64,000 nt of DNA. Source: an uncultured Clostridia bacterium. Its GTDB lineage: Bacteria > Bacillota > Clostridia > Oscillospirales > Acutalibacteraceae. The DNA lies in NCBI GenBank assembly GCA_945912145.1, contig CAMEBF010000002.1:124001-188000 (forward strand), written 5' to 3'. This document shows positions 1 to 7,980 of the stretch, in pieces. Made by a program: the position numbers and the translations under genes. Below the pieces are notes generated by a model, which was not told the DNA's origin, did not search any database, and saw only the letters and a list, made by a program, of their open reading frames with translations. How positions within the stretch are numbered: the first letter of the stretch is position 1; each line of letters begins with the position of its first letter.

Positions 1-2
1 GC

Positions 3-599
3 CCCAGCGTAACGATGGAAGTCAAATACACGAACTCCTGGTTCGACGAGGCGAAAGAGAAAGAAGCTGCCAACGCTCTTATCCAGGACGGCTGCAAGCT
101 CATCAGCCAGCACGCTGACTCCATGGGTGCTCCCACGGCCTGCGAAGCGAAGAATGTTCCCAACGTTTCCTACAACGGCAGCACCGTTTCCGCTTGTCCG
201 AACACCTTTATCGTTTCGTCCAAGATCAACTGGGCTCCCTACTTCCAGTACATCATCAACTGTGTAGCCACCGATGCTGCCATCGATACCGATTGGGTCG
301 GCACGGTTGCAACCGATTCCGTACAGCTCTCCGAGATCAACGAGCAGGCTGCGGCTCCCGGCACGGCTGAAAAACTTGAAGAGGTCAAGGCTGCGCTCGC
401 ATCAGGCGAACTTCATGTGTTTGACACCTCTACGTTCACAGTAGGCGGCAAGACGCTTGACTCTTATATGGCGGACGTTGATTCCGATGCAGCTTACACC
501 GGTGACACCGAAGTTGTCAAAGACGGTTACTTCCATGAGTCTGAATTCAGATCAGCTCCTTACTTCGATCTTCTTATCGATGGTATCACGGAAGCCTAA
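3..599 (+). CDS. BMP-family ABC transporter substrate-binding lipoprotein, C-terminal part (5' end outside window)
   Basis: The frame is open to the left edge, so only about the last 198 residues are visible; the first internal ATG is at 15. The text TNSWFDEAKEKEAANALI followed by a stretch around ISQHADS matches the BMP/PnrA (Med) family of periplasmic-type purine nucleoside binding lipoproteins, where this region lies in the second lobe of the ligand cleft. The C-terminus (GYFHESEFRSAPYFDLLIDG) is also typical of the family. The lipobox would be upstream of the window. The ATPase and two permeases that follow complete a BmpA-NupOPQ-like uptake system. Ligand assignment to nucleosides is by family and operon, not by residues visible here. 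Confidence 0.9.
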   Translation, partial: PSVTMEVKYTNSWFDEAKEKEAANALIQDGCKLISQHADSMGAPTACEAKNVPNVSYNGSTVSACPNTFIVSSKINWAPYFQYIINCVATDAAIDTDWVGTVATDSVQLSEINEQAAAPGTAEKLEEVKAALASGELHVFDTSTFTVGGKTLDSYMADVDSDAAYTGDTEVVKDGYFHESEFRSAPYFDLLIDGITEA

Positions 600-621
600 T
601 CTTCAATAAAACATAAGACGC

Positions 622-643
622 AGGCGAAGCAATTGCTTCGCCT
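622..643 (+). promoter_or_regulatory. Intercistronic perfect hairpin after the binding-protein gene
   Basis: A 22-base perfect palindrome (AGGCGAAGCAATTGCTTCGCCT is split around its centre at 632/633) starts 23 bases after the stop codon. It is not followed by a T-run, so it probably protects the binding-protein mRNA 3' end rather than terminating, a usual way to make more binding protein than ABC components. Confidence 0.55.
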
Positions 644-669
644 CGTCATGGTTTTAGCGATTAAACATG

Positions 670-701
670 ATAAAAACAAACAAGGCTTTATTTGTTTTTA
701 T
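670..701 (+). terminator. AT-rich intercistronic hairpin, possible partial terminator
   Basis: ATAAAAACAAA (670-680) pairs perfectly with TTTGTTTTTAT (691-701) around a 10-base loop, with the T-rich arm on the 3' side. It could attenuate read-through into the ATPase gene. Its presence is also a reason to place the ATPase start downstream at 742 and not at the ATG at 667. Confidence 0.4.
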
Positions 702-741
702 GATGGTTAATCCTATCAATTCATTTCCGGGAGGGGACAAA

Positions 742-2277
742 GTGAACAGCAATGCTGCGTTAGAGCTGCGAAACGTTACCAAACATTTCGGAAGCGTTGT
801 TGCCAACAAAAATGTCGACCTGACCGTCCGCAAGGGTGAGATTCTTTCGATTCTCGGCGAGAACGGCAGCGGCAAAACGACCTTGATGAATATGATCGCG
901 GGCATCTATTATCCCGATGACGGTCAGATCTTCATTGACGGTAAAGAAGTAGTCATCCGTTCGCCCAAGGACGCCTATCGATATCACATCGGTATGATCC
1001 ACCAGCATTTCAAGCTTGTCGATATTTTTTCGGCGGCAGAAAACATCGTGCTGGGACTCGAAGAAAAAGGCAGCTTCAACTTAAAGAAAGCGACGGAACG
1101 CGTGCGCGAAATCAGCGCGAAATACGGGTTTGAGATCGACCCCGAAAAAAAGATCTATCAGATGTCCGTTTCCGAAAAACAGACGGTCGAGATCATTAAG
1201 GTGCTCTATCGCGGTGCCGATATTCTGATTCTCGACGAGCCGACCGCCGTTCTGACGCCGCAGGAGACGCAGAAGCTCTTCTCCGTTCTGCGCAAGATGC
1301 GCGACGACGGAAAGGCGATTATCATCATTACGCATAAGCTCCATGAAGTGCTCGCCCTTTCCGACCGCGTAACCGTTCTGCGAAAAGGCGAATATATCGA
1401 CACGGTCATCACCGCCGAAACGAATGAGGCGCAGCTGACCGAAATGATGGTCGGCAAAAAGATCACGCTTGACATCGACAGAAGCGAGCCGAAAAACCCG
1501 CAGGATCGGCTTTTTGTCAAAGACATCTGCTGCGTCAGCCGCGACGGCGTCAAGCTCCTTGACAATGTTTCCTTTACGGCGAGAAGCGGCGAGATTCTCG
1601 GCATCGCGGGTATCGCCGGCAGCGGTCAGCGCGAGCTGCTCGAAGCCATCGCCGGTTTACAACATTTAAGCAGCGGCGAGATCACCTATATCGATCCCGA
1701 AAGCGGCAGCGAAGAAGACCTGCGGGACAAAACGCCTTTACAGATCCGCGATATGGGCGTGCGGCTTTCTTTTGTTCCCGAAGATCGTCTCGGCATGGGT
1801 CTTGTGGGCAACATGGATATCATCGAGAATATGATGCTGCGCAGCTACCAGAAGGGCAAATCCATGTTCTTAGAGCGCAAAAAGCCAAAAACGCTTGCCG
1901 AATCCATCATTAACCAGCTTGAAGTCGTCACGCCGAACGCCACGACACCTGTCCGCCGTCTTTCCGGCGGTAACGTACAGAAAGTGCTCGTCGGCCGTGA
2001 AATCGCCTCGGCTCCCACCGTCCTGATGGCGGCGTACCCCGTGCGCGGCCTCGACATCAACTCCTCCTATACCATCTATAATCTGCTCAATCAGCAAAAA
2101 GAAAACGGCGTCGCCGTCATTTTCGTCGGCGAAGATCTGGACGTTCTGCTCGAGCTGTGCGACCGCATTCTGGTGCTCGGCGGCGGCAAGGTCACAGGGA
2201 TTGAAGACGCCAGAACCACCACGAAAGAAGCCATCGGTCTACTGATGACCAAAACCGACGGAGGTGACGAAACGTGA
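742..2277 (+). CDS. Nucleoside-type ABC transporter ATP-binding protein (NupO/YufO-like, two NBDs)
   Basis: 511 residues with two fused nucleotide-binding domains, the arrangement of sugar/nucleoside CUT2-type importers. The first domain has Walker A GENGSGKTT (residues 39-47), the variant signature VSEKQ and Walker B ILILDEPTAVL. The second has a degenerate P-loop (GIAGSGQREL), a good LSGGNVQK signature and a degenerate Walker B lacking the DE pair (MAAYPVRGLD), as is usual for the second half in this family. The GTG at 742 is chosen because GGGAGGGG lies at 730-737 with suitable spacing, while an in-frame ATG at 667 lies inside a hairpin and would add 25 residues of low-quality sequence. 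The stop overlaps the next start. Confidence 0.92.
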   Translation: MNSNAALELRNVTKHFGSVVANKNVDLTVRKGEILSILGENGSGKTTLMNMIAGIYYPDDGQIFIDGKEVVIRSPKDAYRYHIGMIHQHFKLVDIFSAAENIVLGLEEKGSFNLKKATERVREISAKYGFEIDPEKKIYQMSVSEKQTVEIIKVLYRGADILILDEPTAVLTPQETQKLFSVLRKMRDDGKAIIIITHKLHEVLALSDRVTVLRKGEYIDTVITAETNEAQLTEMMVGKKITLDIDRSEPKNPQDRLFVKDICCVSRDGVKLLDNVSFTARSGEILGIAGIAGSGQRELLEAIAGLQHLSSGEITYIDPESGSEEDLRDKTPLQIRDMGVRLSFVPEDRLGMGLVGNMDIIENMMLRSYQKGKSMFLERKKPKTLAESIINQLEVVTPNATTPVRRLSGGNVQKVLVGREIASAPTVLMAAYPVRGLDINSSYTIYNLLNQQKENGVAVIFVGEDLDVLLELCDRILVLGGGKVTGIEDARTTTKEAIGLLMTKTDGGDET

Positions 2278-3383
2278 GCAAATCAACCATAAAAGCAAAA
2301 GAACCGCTTTTTCATATTGCGAAGCGGGACGCCATGCCGCTCTGGAAATCATGGCTGATCCGTCTCGTAGCCATCGTCGCCGCACTAGTTGTCTGCGGCA
2401 TCGTCGTGGTGCTGCTGACCGATCTGAATCCGCTTGAAGTCTATCAGACTATGTTCAAGGGCGCGTTCGGCTCGAAGCGTAAAATATGGGCAACGGCACA
2501 GAACACCGCAATCCTGCTTTGTATCTCCTTAGCCGTCACGCCGGCGTTCAAAATGCGTTTCTGGAACATCGGCGCAGAGGGTCAGGTGCTCATCGGCTGC
2601 TTGGCGACGGCTGCCTGTATGATCCTGCTCGGCGACAAGCTCCCCACTCCTTTGCTCTTCCTCGTCATGATTGCCGCGAGCATCGCCGCCGGCGCTGTCT
2701 GGGCAATGATCCCGGCTTTCTTCAAAGCAAACTGGAACACCAATGAGACGCTGTTTACCCTGATGATGAACTACGTCGCGATTCAGCTCGTATCCTATTT
2801 TATCACAATCTGGGAGAATCCAAAGGGCTCCGCCTCCATCGGTATCATCAATATGAACTCGCAGGCAGGCTGGTTTCCGTATCTCTTCAATCAAAAATAT
2901 CTGCTGAATATTCTGATCGTAGCGGTCATTACGATCGGACTGTACATTTACCTGAAATATAATAAGCACGGCTATGAGATTTCCGTCGTCGGCGAAAGTG
3001 AAAACACGGCGCGCTATGTCGGCATGAATGTCAAAAAGGTCATTATCCGCACCATGGCACTCTCCGGTGCGATCTGCGGCATTGCAGGACTGCTGCTTGT
3101 CGCCGGTACGGATCACACCATGACAACCGATACTGCAGGTGGTCAGGGCTTTACCGCCATCATGGTCTCCTGGCTCGCGAAATTCAATCCACTGACAATG
3201 ATTCTTGTCTCACTACTCATCGTTTTTCTGGATCAGGGTGCAGGCGCAATTGCCACAGCATTCCGACTGAATAAATCCATTTCGGATATTCTGACCGGTA
3301 TCATTCTCTTCTTTATCATCGGCTGTGAGTTCTTCATCAATTATCAGATCCTTTTCAATAAAAAACATAAGGAGGAGAAATAA
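2274..3383 (+). CDS. ABC transporter permease (NupP-like)
   Basis: 369 residues, GTG start overlapping the ATPase stop (GTGA), so translationally coupled. About 8-10 hydrophobic segments; the middle carries FWNIGAEGQ and the EAA-like region NTNETLFTLMMNY, both characteristic of the BPD_transp_2 permeases of nucleoside/sugar importers (BmpB/NupP group). The second half has the typical GYEISVVGESENTARYVGMN segment. It should form the membrane channel as a heterodimer with the next gene product. RBS is GGAGGTGA just upstream. No unusual features. Confidence 0.9.
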   Translation: MSKSTIKAKEPLFHIAKRDAMPLWKSWLIRLVAIVAALVVCGIVVVLLTDLNPLEVYQTMFKGAFGSKRKIWATAQNTAILLCISLAVTPAFKMRFWNIGAEGQVLIGCLATAACMILLGDKLPTPLLFLVMIAASIAAGAVWAMIPAFFKANWNTNETLFTLMMNYVAIQLVSYFITIWENPKGSASIGIINMNSQAGWFPYLFNQKYLLNILIVAVITIGLYIYLKYNKHGYEISVVGESENTARYVGMNVKKVIIRTMALSGAICGIAGLLLVAGTDHTMTTDTAGGQGFTAIMVSWLAKFNPLTMILVSLLIVFLDQGAGAIATAFRLNKSISDILTGIILFFIIGCEFFINYQILFNKKHKEEK

Positions 3384-4366
3384 TGCTTGCGTCTATTGCT
3401 TTGTTTTTACAGCGGGCTGTTGTACAGGGTATTCCCCTGCTCTTCGGTTCGACCGGCGAGATCATCACGGAAAAATCGGGCAACCTGAATCTGGGCATTC
3501 CCGGCATCATGTACGTCGGCGGCATTTCGGGCGTCATCGGCGCGTTCTTCTACGAACGCTCAACAGCTACTCCCAATGCGTTTCTCTCGATCCTGATCCC
3601 GTTTTTAGCGGCGCTTGCCGGCTCTGCGCTCATGGCGCTGATCTACAGCTTCCTGACCATCACGCTGCGCGCCAATCAGAACGTAACAGGTCTTGCGCTG
3701 ACGATCTTCGGCGAAGGCATCGGAAACTTCTTCGGCGGTTCTCTTGCGAACCTCTTCGGTGAAGGCGGATCAATCGCAATGACCGCAACGAGCAATCTAT
3801 TCCGGAAAGCCCTTCCCTTTGCCGAAAAGCTGGGCAACATCGGCACTGTGTTCTTCTCCTACGGTTTTCTGGCATATCTCGCGATCCTCATCGCGCTCTT
3901 AACCGCATGGTATTTCAATCACACACGATCCGGTCTGCATCTGCGCGCCGTCGGCGAAAGCCCGGCCACAGCGGACGCGGCAGGCATCAACGTCACAAAA
4001 TACAAATATATGGCAACCTGCATCGGCGGCGCTATCGCGGGTCTCGGCGGTCTGTACTACATCATGGACTACACCAACGGCGTGTGGACGAACGGCGGCT
4101 TCGGCGACAGAGGCTGGCTCGCCATCGCGCTGGTTATCTTTGCGCTATGGAAGCCGAATATCGGCATCCTCGGCTCGATCCTCTTCGGCGGCCTGTACGT
4201 AATTTACCTGTTCATCCCGGGTCTCGACCGAAGCTCGCAGGAGCTGTTCAAAATGCTGCCTTATGTCGTCACGATATTGGTTCTGGTGCTGACAAGTATC
4301 CGCAAAAAACGCGAATATCAGCCGCCCGAAAGTCTCGGTCTTTCCTATTTCCGGGAGGAACGATAA
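3383..4366 (+). CDS. ABC transporter permease (NupQ-like)
   Basis: 327 residues; start overlaps the previous stop in TAATG, with AGGAGG upstream. It is a polytopic membrane protein with the paired motifs ITEKSGNLNLGIPGIM near the N-terminus and GLHLRAVGESPATADAAGIN in the middle, both typical of the second permease of BMP-dependent nucleoside importers. It completes the binding protein-ATPase-permease-permease operon; the terminator at 4381 closes the unit. Confidence 0.9.
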   Translation: MLASIALFLQRAVVQGIPLLFGSTGEIITEKSGNLNLGIPGIMYVGGISGVIGAFFYERSTATPNAFLSILIPFLAALAGSALMALIYSFLTITLRANQNVTGLALTIFGEGIGNFFGGSLANLFGEGGSIAMTATSNLFRKALPFAEKLGNIGTVFFSYGFLAYLAILIALLTAWYFNHTRSGLHLRAVGESPATADAAGINVTKYKYMATCIGGAIAGLGGLYYIMDYTNGVWTNGGFGDRGWLAIALVIFALWKPNIGILGSILFGGLYVIYLFIPGLDRSSQELFKMLPYVVTILVLVLTSIRKKREYQPPESLGLSYFREER

Positions 4367-4380
4367 CCGTAACAACGAAA

Positions 4381-4416
4381 CGGACGAGCACCCCAACAGG
4401 GCTTCGTCCGTTTTTT
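4381..4416 (+). terminator. Rho-independent terminator of the ABC operon
   Basis: CGGACGA pairs with TCGTCCG (4404-4410) around an internal GC pair, followed by six T residues. Confidence 0.8.
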
Positions 4417-4420
4417 GCAT

Positions 4421-4452
4421 AAAAAAAACATCCCCTCTGCGCAGACAGAGGG
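4421..4452 (-). terminator. Rho-independent terminator of the minus-strand 31-aa peptide gene
   Basis: Read on the minus strand, CCCTCTG and CAGAGGG form a stem (4433-4452) followed by eight T residues (A-run at 4421-4428). It ends transcription arriving from the right, i.e. from the small ORF at 4483-4578, which supports that ORF being transcribed. Confidence 0.75.
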
Positions 4453-4482
4453 AATACTTCATGCTTCTTATAAGCCGCATTC

Positions 4483-4578
4483 TTATCGGGCCGCTCTCAT
4501 CATTCCTACAAAATACTGACGCAGAGATGAAAAGATATTGACGATCATGGCAAAGAAGTTATAAAGAGATTCGTACAT
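4483..4578 (-). CDS. Small amphipathic/hydrophobic peptide (31 aa), function unknown
   Basis: ATG to TAA encodes 31 residues, starting MYESLYNFFAMIVNIF and ending with a basic tail (RQYF..MMRAAR). The core is strongly hydrophobic and the net charge is positive, consistent with a short membrane-associated helix. A run of eight G residues (plus-strand C8 at 4585-4592) lies 6 bases before the start and is the only SD-like sequence. A dedicated terminator follows at 4421-4452. It resembles in size and helix character the five peptides at 7981-8977 but is cationic. It could equally be a small type I toxin-like or holin-like peptide. Not recognised as a named family. Confidence 0.5.
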   Translation of the reverse strand: MYESLYNFFAMIVNIFSSLRQYFVGMMRAAR

Positions 4579-4592
4579 GGTCTGCCCCCCCC

Positions 4593-4800
4593 AATCCATT
4601 GGATTTGTTATACTGTATGGGGTTATCATATCACAGTCTCATGCAACATATGTTAAATACTATTTAAACATTTATGAACAAAAAGTAAATTCATTAAATT
4701 TTGGCAACATTTTTTTGTAAAAGTTGATTCAAATACGAAACACTTATGACATTTTTTTAGCACATTCTTTAAAATTACTTCCAAATCGTTCATTTTTTGT
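4593..4800. other. AT-rich intergenic region, no gene seen
   Basis: About 210 bases rich in A/T between the 31-aa peptide gene and the gene ending at 4801. The stretch 4706-4729 (AACAT, T-run, GTAAAAG, TTGATT) closely resembles 7902-7927, immediately upstream of and including the -35 of the peptide cluster. No convincing ORF or complete promoter for the minus strand could be fixed. Confidence 0.4.
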
Positions 4801-5190
4801 TTACAATAGGAGATATAAAAGTGCCAGCGATGTGATATAGTCCTGTTCGTCCTGTCCGATGACGGCAAGAAGCGACAGAATCAGCATGGCGTCGGGATCT
4901 TTCGTCAGCAGACTCAGGAGGCCGTGGATCGGCTCCCTCGATGATATCTCTGCTTGCTCCTGCTGCGCAGACATTCCGTTTTCCGGCTCATTGCGGGAAG
5001 ATGACGGCAGTTCAACCGGATATGAAATATGTTTGACTTCATCCGGCAGTCTTTTGCTGCTGTCATCCGATCCCCTCTGCGGCGGTTCATCGCTGACCGC
5101 CAGCGCTGCTCTTTTCTTCATTTCCCGTACACGCTTTGCGGCGTCTTCCTGCATTTTCAGCATATCCTGATAGGTATACTCATTTTTCAT
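4801..5190 (-). CDS. Hypothetical protein with hydrophobic C-terminus (129 aa)
   Basis: Start placed at the ATG giving MKNEYTYQDML, with AAGGGA 10 bases upstream; an in-frame TTG at 5199 is too close to that SD. The N-terminal third is charged and helical (MKKRAALA region), the middle is a polar Ser/Glu/Gln-rich linker, and the C-terminus is a hydrophobic helical segment ending ALLYLLL. Third gene of a tight minus-strand set (5761-4801) of small helical proteins. I do not recognise a family; the layout (polar linker plus apolar tail) would fit a membrane- or protein-contacting adaptor, but this is inference. Confidence 0.7.
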   Translation of the reverse strand: MKNEYTYQDMLKMQEDAAKRVREMKKRAALAVSDEPPQRGSDDSSKRLPDEVKHISYPVELPSSSRNEPENGMSAQQEQAEISSREPIHGLLSLLTKDPDAMLILSLLAVIGQDEQDYITSLALLYLLL

Positions 5191-5214
5191 ACGGCACAAT
5201 TCCCTTTCCCGGGC

Positions 5215-5553
5215 TTACAAAAGCCCTTTCAGCAGACCGCTGTCGCGCAGCAGCGGCAGAAGCTGAAGCAATTTCAGAATCTTAATCGCTTCATCCGCTT
5301 TTTGCTGACGCGGTTCGCTGAGCATGGGTTTGAGCGCCCGGATCAACGCTGTCCGCTCATCGTCATGCGAAAGTGCGCTGCTCAATTTCCCGAGATTGCC
5401 AAGCATGGAGGCGTTAAACGGTGCGCCCGACTCTTTTTTTTCACCGTTCATAGACTTTTCCGATGCGGCTGAACCCATAATGGCGTTTGCGGCATTTTTC
5501 AGCTGTTCCATATCCTCCTGCGACAGGGAGGACAAAATTTCACTGATGTCCAC
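5215..5553 (-). CDS. Hypothetical helical protein (112 aa)
   Basis: Either GTG 5553 (MDISEILSSLSQEDM, preceded by GGTGA) or GTG 5562 may be the start; both overlap the end of the upstream gene. The N-terminal segment SEILSSLSQEDMEQLKN is a short helix-turn-helix-like acidic motif and the C-terminal third (RALKPMLSEPRQQKADEAIK, then LQLLPLLRDSGLL) is a conserved-looking amphipathic block. No signal peptide or catalytic motif. Second of three coexpressed small proteins; function not recognised. Confidence 0.75.
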   Translation of the reverse strand: MDISEILSSLSQEDMEQLKNAANAIMGSAASEKSMNGEKKESGAPFNASMLGNLGKLSSALSHDDERTALIRALKPMLSEPRQQKADEAIKILKLLQLLPLLRDSGLLKGLL

Positions 5554-5761
5554 GCTTGTCACCGCCGAGTTTATTCATAATATTTTTCGCCTCGTCCGAA
5601 TTGAGGAGCTTCTGCATCAGCTCTTTGTTGGAAAGCAGCTTATTCAGTGCGTCTGATTGACTGTTTGAAAGCCTTTTTTTCAGCTCCTGAGCCAATTCCT
5701 GATTCTCTTCCCGACTGTTATTCTTAATTTTTTCAATCAGATCATCGATATTATTTCCCAT
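5540..5761 (-). CDS. Hypothetical helical protein (73 aa)
   Basis: Start at ATG 5761 (MGNNIDDLIEKIK) with GGAGG 5 bases upstream; the longer in-frame reading from 5800 lacks an SD. The protein is almost entirely charged helix, with two similar short units (LNKLLSNKELMQKLLNS and IMNKLGG). It starts the three-gene set and is divergent from the YfcE gene with only 57 bases between starts. No known domain recognised. Confidence 0.75.
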   Translation of the reverse strand: MGNNIDDLIEKIKNNSREENQELAQELKKRLSNSQSDALNKLLSNKELMQKLLNSDEAKNIMNKLGGDKRGHQ

Positions 5762-5818
5762 AGCGTCCTCCGTCAATAGATTTTGATACATTTTATTCAA
5801 TCAGAAAGGAGAATATGA

Positions 5819-6292
5819 ATGCGAATCCTCGTACTGTCCGACTCGCATGGCGATACGTTCTCCATGCGCACCGCCATTCAGACAAGTCCTGCCGATGCGG
5901 TCATCTTTCTGGGGGATGGCATACGTGACTGGGAAGAGACTTTTTCCGTGATCCGTACCCGAAAAACAGCGGCCGTGCGCGGCAACTGCGATTTCTATAC
6001 CGCCGATTTCTATCCTACCCGGACAATCGAAGAATTGAATGGTATCCGCTGCTACTGCACGCACGGTTACATGGAAAATGTCAAATACGGGCTTGACACC
6101 CTGAAGCAATGCGCTCGGGACGCCGGCGCAACGATTGCGCTCTTCGGTCACACACATACGCCTCATTCCGAATACGACGATGGGCTGTATCTGCTCAATC
6201 CAGGCAGCGTCCGGCAGAATTCCTGTGGCATCATAGACATCACACCCGGAGGAATTCTGTGTTTTACAAAAAAGATTGTTCCGGAAGCTTGA
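5819..6292 (+). CDS. YfcE/MJ0936-family metallophosphodiesterase
   Basis: 157 residues. Metal-binding motifs in order: LSDSHGD (D and H, residues 7-9), FLGDGIRD, VRGNCDF (GNxD variant of GNHE), THGY and FGHTHTP, then LNPGSVR. This is the compact calcineurin-like phosphoesterase fold of YfcE-type enzymes, which hydrolyse simple phosphodiesters with Mn; the natural substrate is generally unknown. The ATG at 5819 follows AGAAAGGAG (5803-5811). An ATG at 5815 is in another frame. A second family member lies at 50118-50657. Confidence 0.9.
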   Translation: MRILVLSDSHGDTFSMRTAIQTSPADAVIFLGDGIRDWEETFSVIRTRKTAAVRGNCDFYTADFYPTRTIEELNGIRCYCTHGYMENVKYGLDTLKQCARDAGATIALFGHTHTPHSEYDDGLYLLNPGSVRQNSCGIIDITPGGILCFTKKIVPEA

Positions 6293-6356
6293 CAGGACAA
6301 GTAAAATCAGGTAAAATTTTTTTATTACATTTTATACAAAGAAGGACGTGACGGTA

Positions 6357-7169
6357 TTGGATTTCAGAGAAGACAATCTGATGCTCGTACTGGGTCTGAT
6401 CGTAATCGCCTTTATTCTGGCGCAGTCGGTCACATTCTTGGTAAGAGCCCTCAAACGCGGCAATGAACTCGGCATTGCCAAATCCACCATGAAAAACACC
6501 ATGATTCAAAGCGTTCTGTTCACCATAACGCCGGCACTTGCTATTGTGGCGACAATCATCGCTCTGACGCCTGCCCTGGGTATCATTCTGCCGTGGATCC
6601 GCCTTTCTGTAATCGGAAACATCACCCAGGAAACAGCGGCAGCTACCGCCGCAATCGAAGCGGTGACGGAAGGCGGCAGTCTCGCGCTGCCGATCACGGA
6701 CGAAAAGAGCTTTGCCACCGTGATGTGGGTCATGACGCTTGCCAGCTCTCTGCCGCTGGTCATTCTGCCGTTGTGCCTGAAACGAATCCAACACGGCATG
6801 AACAAAGCGATGAATAAATCAGGAGACTCCAAACTCACCGATACGCTTGCTGCCGCCGCCTTTATCGGTCTGATCGCGGCGTTCATCGCGCGTGCGCTGG
6901 CAGGAACAGGAACGATCACGACTGAGGCCGACGGCACCTTAAAAAACAATTATGACGGTGCCGGGCTTTTGTCCGTTGCGACGCTTGTTTCCTCTACGGT
7001 CATCATGCTGATCCTGTCAAAAATCGCCGAAAAGAAAAATATCACCTGGCTGAGTAACTTCGCCATGCCCATCAGTATGTTTGCCGCGATGGGCGTCGCC
7101 ATTCTGCTCGCACAGGTGCTGCCGGAAGATCTGGCGTACTTTGAATTTCGTCCGCCGGTCGTCAACTGA
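6357..7169 (+). CDS. DUF5058 family multi-spanning membrane protein
   Basis: 270 residues from TTG 6357 (MDFREDNLML), with AAGGA 10 bases upstream; GTG 6348 is only one base from that SD. About six or seven membrane segments; the LxLGLIVIAFILAQSVTFLVRA opening and the KNTMIQSVLFTITPALAIVATI block are typical of DUF5058 proteins. These are thought to be transport-related, substrate unknown. It forms a two-gene unit with the next membrane protein (14 bases apart), and this unit lies directly upstream of the amphipathic peptide cluster. Confidence 0.75.
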   Translation: MDFREDNLMLVLGLIVIAFILAQSVTFLVRALKRGNELGIAKSTMKNTMIQSVLFTITPALAIVATIIALTPALGIILPWIRLSVIGNITQETAAATAAIEAVTEGGSLALPITDEKSFATVMWVMTLASSLPLVILPLCLKRIQHGMNKAMNKSGDSKLTDTLAAAAFIGLIAAFIARALAGTGTITTEADGTLKNNYDGAGLLSVATLVSSTVIMLILSKIAEKKNITWLSNFAMPISMFAAMGVAILLAQVLPEDLAYFEFRPPVVN

Positions 7170-7183
7170 AAGGAGGCAACCCG

Positions 7184-7846
7184 ATGAAAAAAGAAAGAAA
7201 CTATGTGGATAAAACACACACGTTCGGCTCGGTATGGTCCTTCGTGATGTTGCTGGTGCTTCTGACCGTTCCGCTTATCTTTTGTATTTTTTATAACGTC
7301 TGGCCGTCCTTTAAAGAAGTCGGTCAGGGGCTGCTGCCCGTCGCGCTGATGTTTTACCCGACCGCAATCATCGAAATCGTCGCCTATACGCCGCTTCTGG
7401 GCACAGGCGGCATGTATCTGAGCTTCACAACAGGCAACATCAGCAATCTGAAGCTCCCCTGCGCGCTGGGTGCTCTCGACACCGCAAAAATCAAAAGCAA
7501 TTCGGAAGAGGGCGAAGTCATTACGACCATCGCTGTTGCGACCTCCGCCATTGTCACGACAATCATCATCGCCGTATTTGTGCTCGCGCTCAAACCCTTT
7601 ATCCCCAAACTGACCGATCCGGATTCCCTGCTTGCGCCGGCCTTTAAGCAGGTCATGCCGGCCCTGTTCGGTGCTTTGGGCGCATCCTACTTCTCTAAAC
7701 ATTGGAAAGTCAGCATTCTGCCGATCGTCGTCCTGACACTCATCGTCATCATCAGCGGCAGCATCGGCGCAGGCGTTCTGATCCCGATCGGCGTTGTTGT
7801 CGCGTTGCTCGGAACATTGGCACTTTACAAGCTGAAATGGCTGTGA
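7184..7846 (+). CDS. Conserved membrane protein, partner of the DUF5058 protein
   Basis: 220 residues with about five hydrophobic segments (first at residues 17-37, last at the C-terminus) and a short cytoplasmic basic N-terminus. The segment PLLGTGGMYLSFTTGNISNLKLP looks like a re-entrant or substrate-contacting loop. RBS AAAGGAGG precedes ATG 7184. Spacing of 14 bases from the DUF5058 gene argues for a heteromeric membrane complex, possibly a transporter. I cannot name a substrate. Confidence 0.75.
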   Translation: MKKERNYVDKTHTFGSVWSFVMLLVLLTVPLIFCIFYNVWPSFKEVGQGLLPVALMFYPTAIIEIVAYTPLLGTGGMYLSFTTGNISNLKLPCALGALDTAKIKSNSEEGEVITTIAVATSAIVTTIIIAVFVLALKPFIPKLTDPDSLLAPAFKQVMPALFGALGASYFSKHWKVSILPIVVLTLIVIISGSIGAGVLIPIGVVVALLGTLALYKLKWL

Positions 7847-7921
7847 ACGTCTTGTTAACAAAAAATTTACAATTCTTTAACCCGCATTCCACACAATGAT
7901 GAACATTTTTTGTAAAAACGG

Positions 7922-7950
7922 TTGATTTACTTTTGGTAAAATGCTATAAT
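7922..7950 (+). promoter_or_regulatory. Promoter of the amphipathic peptide cluster
   Basis: TTGATT (7922-7927), 17-base spacer, TATAAT (7945-7950). The region just upstream (7902-7918) carries an AACATTTTTTGTAAAA element also found at 4706-4722. Confidence 0.75.
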
Positions 7951-7980
7951 AAAACCACAATTTAACGGAGGTGACACAAA

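Noticed and set aside
667-741. Longer N-terminus of the ABC ATPase from ATG 667
   Set aside because: The codons lie inside an AT-rich hairpin, no SD is present, and GTG 742 has an excellent SD.
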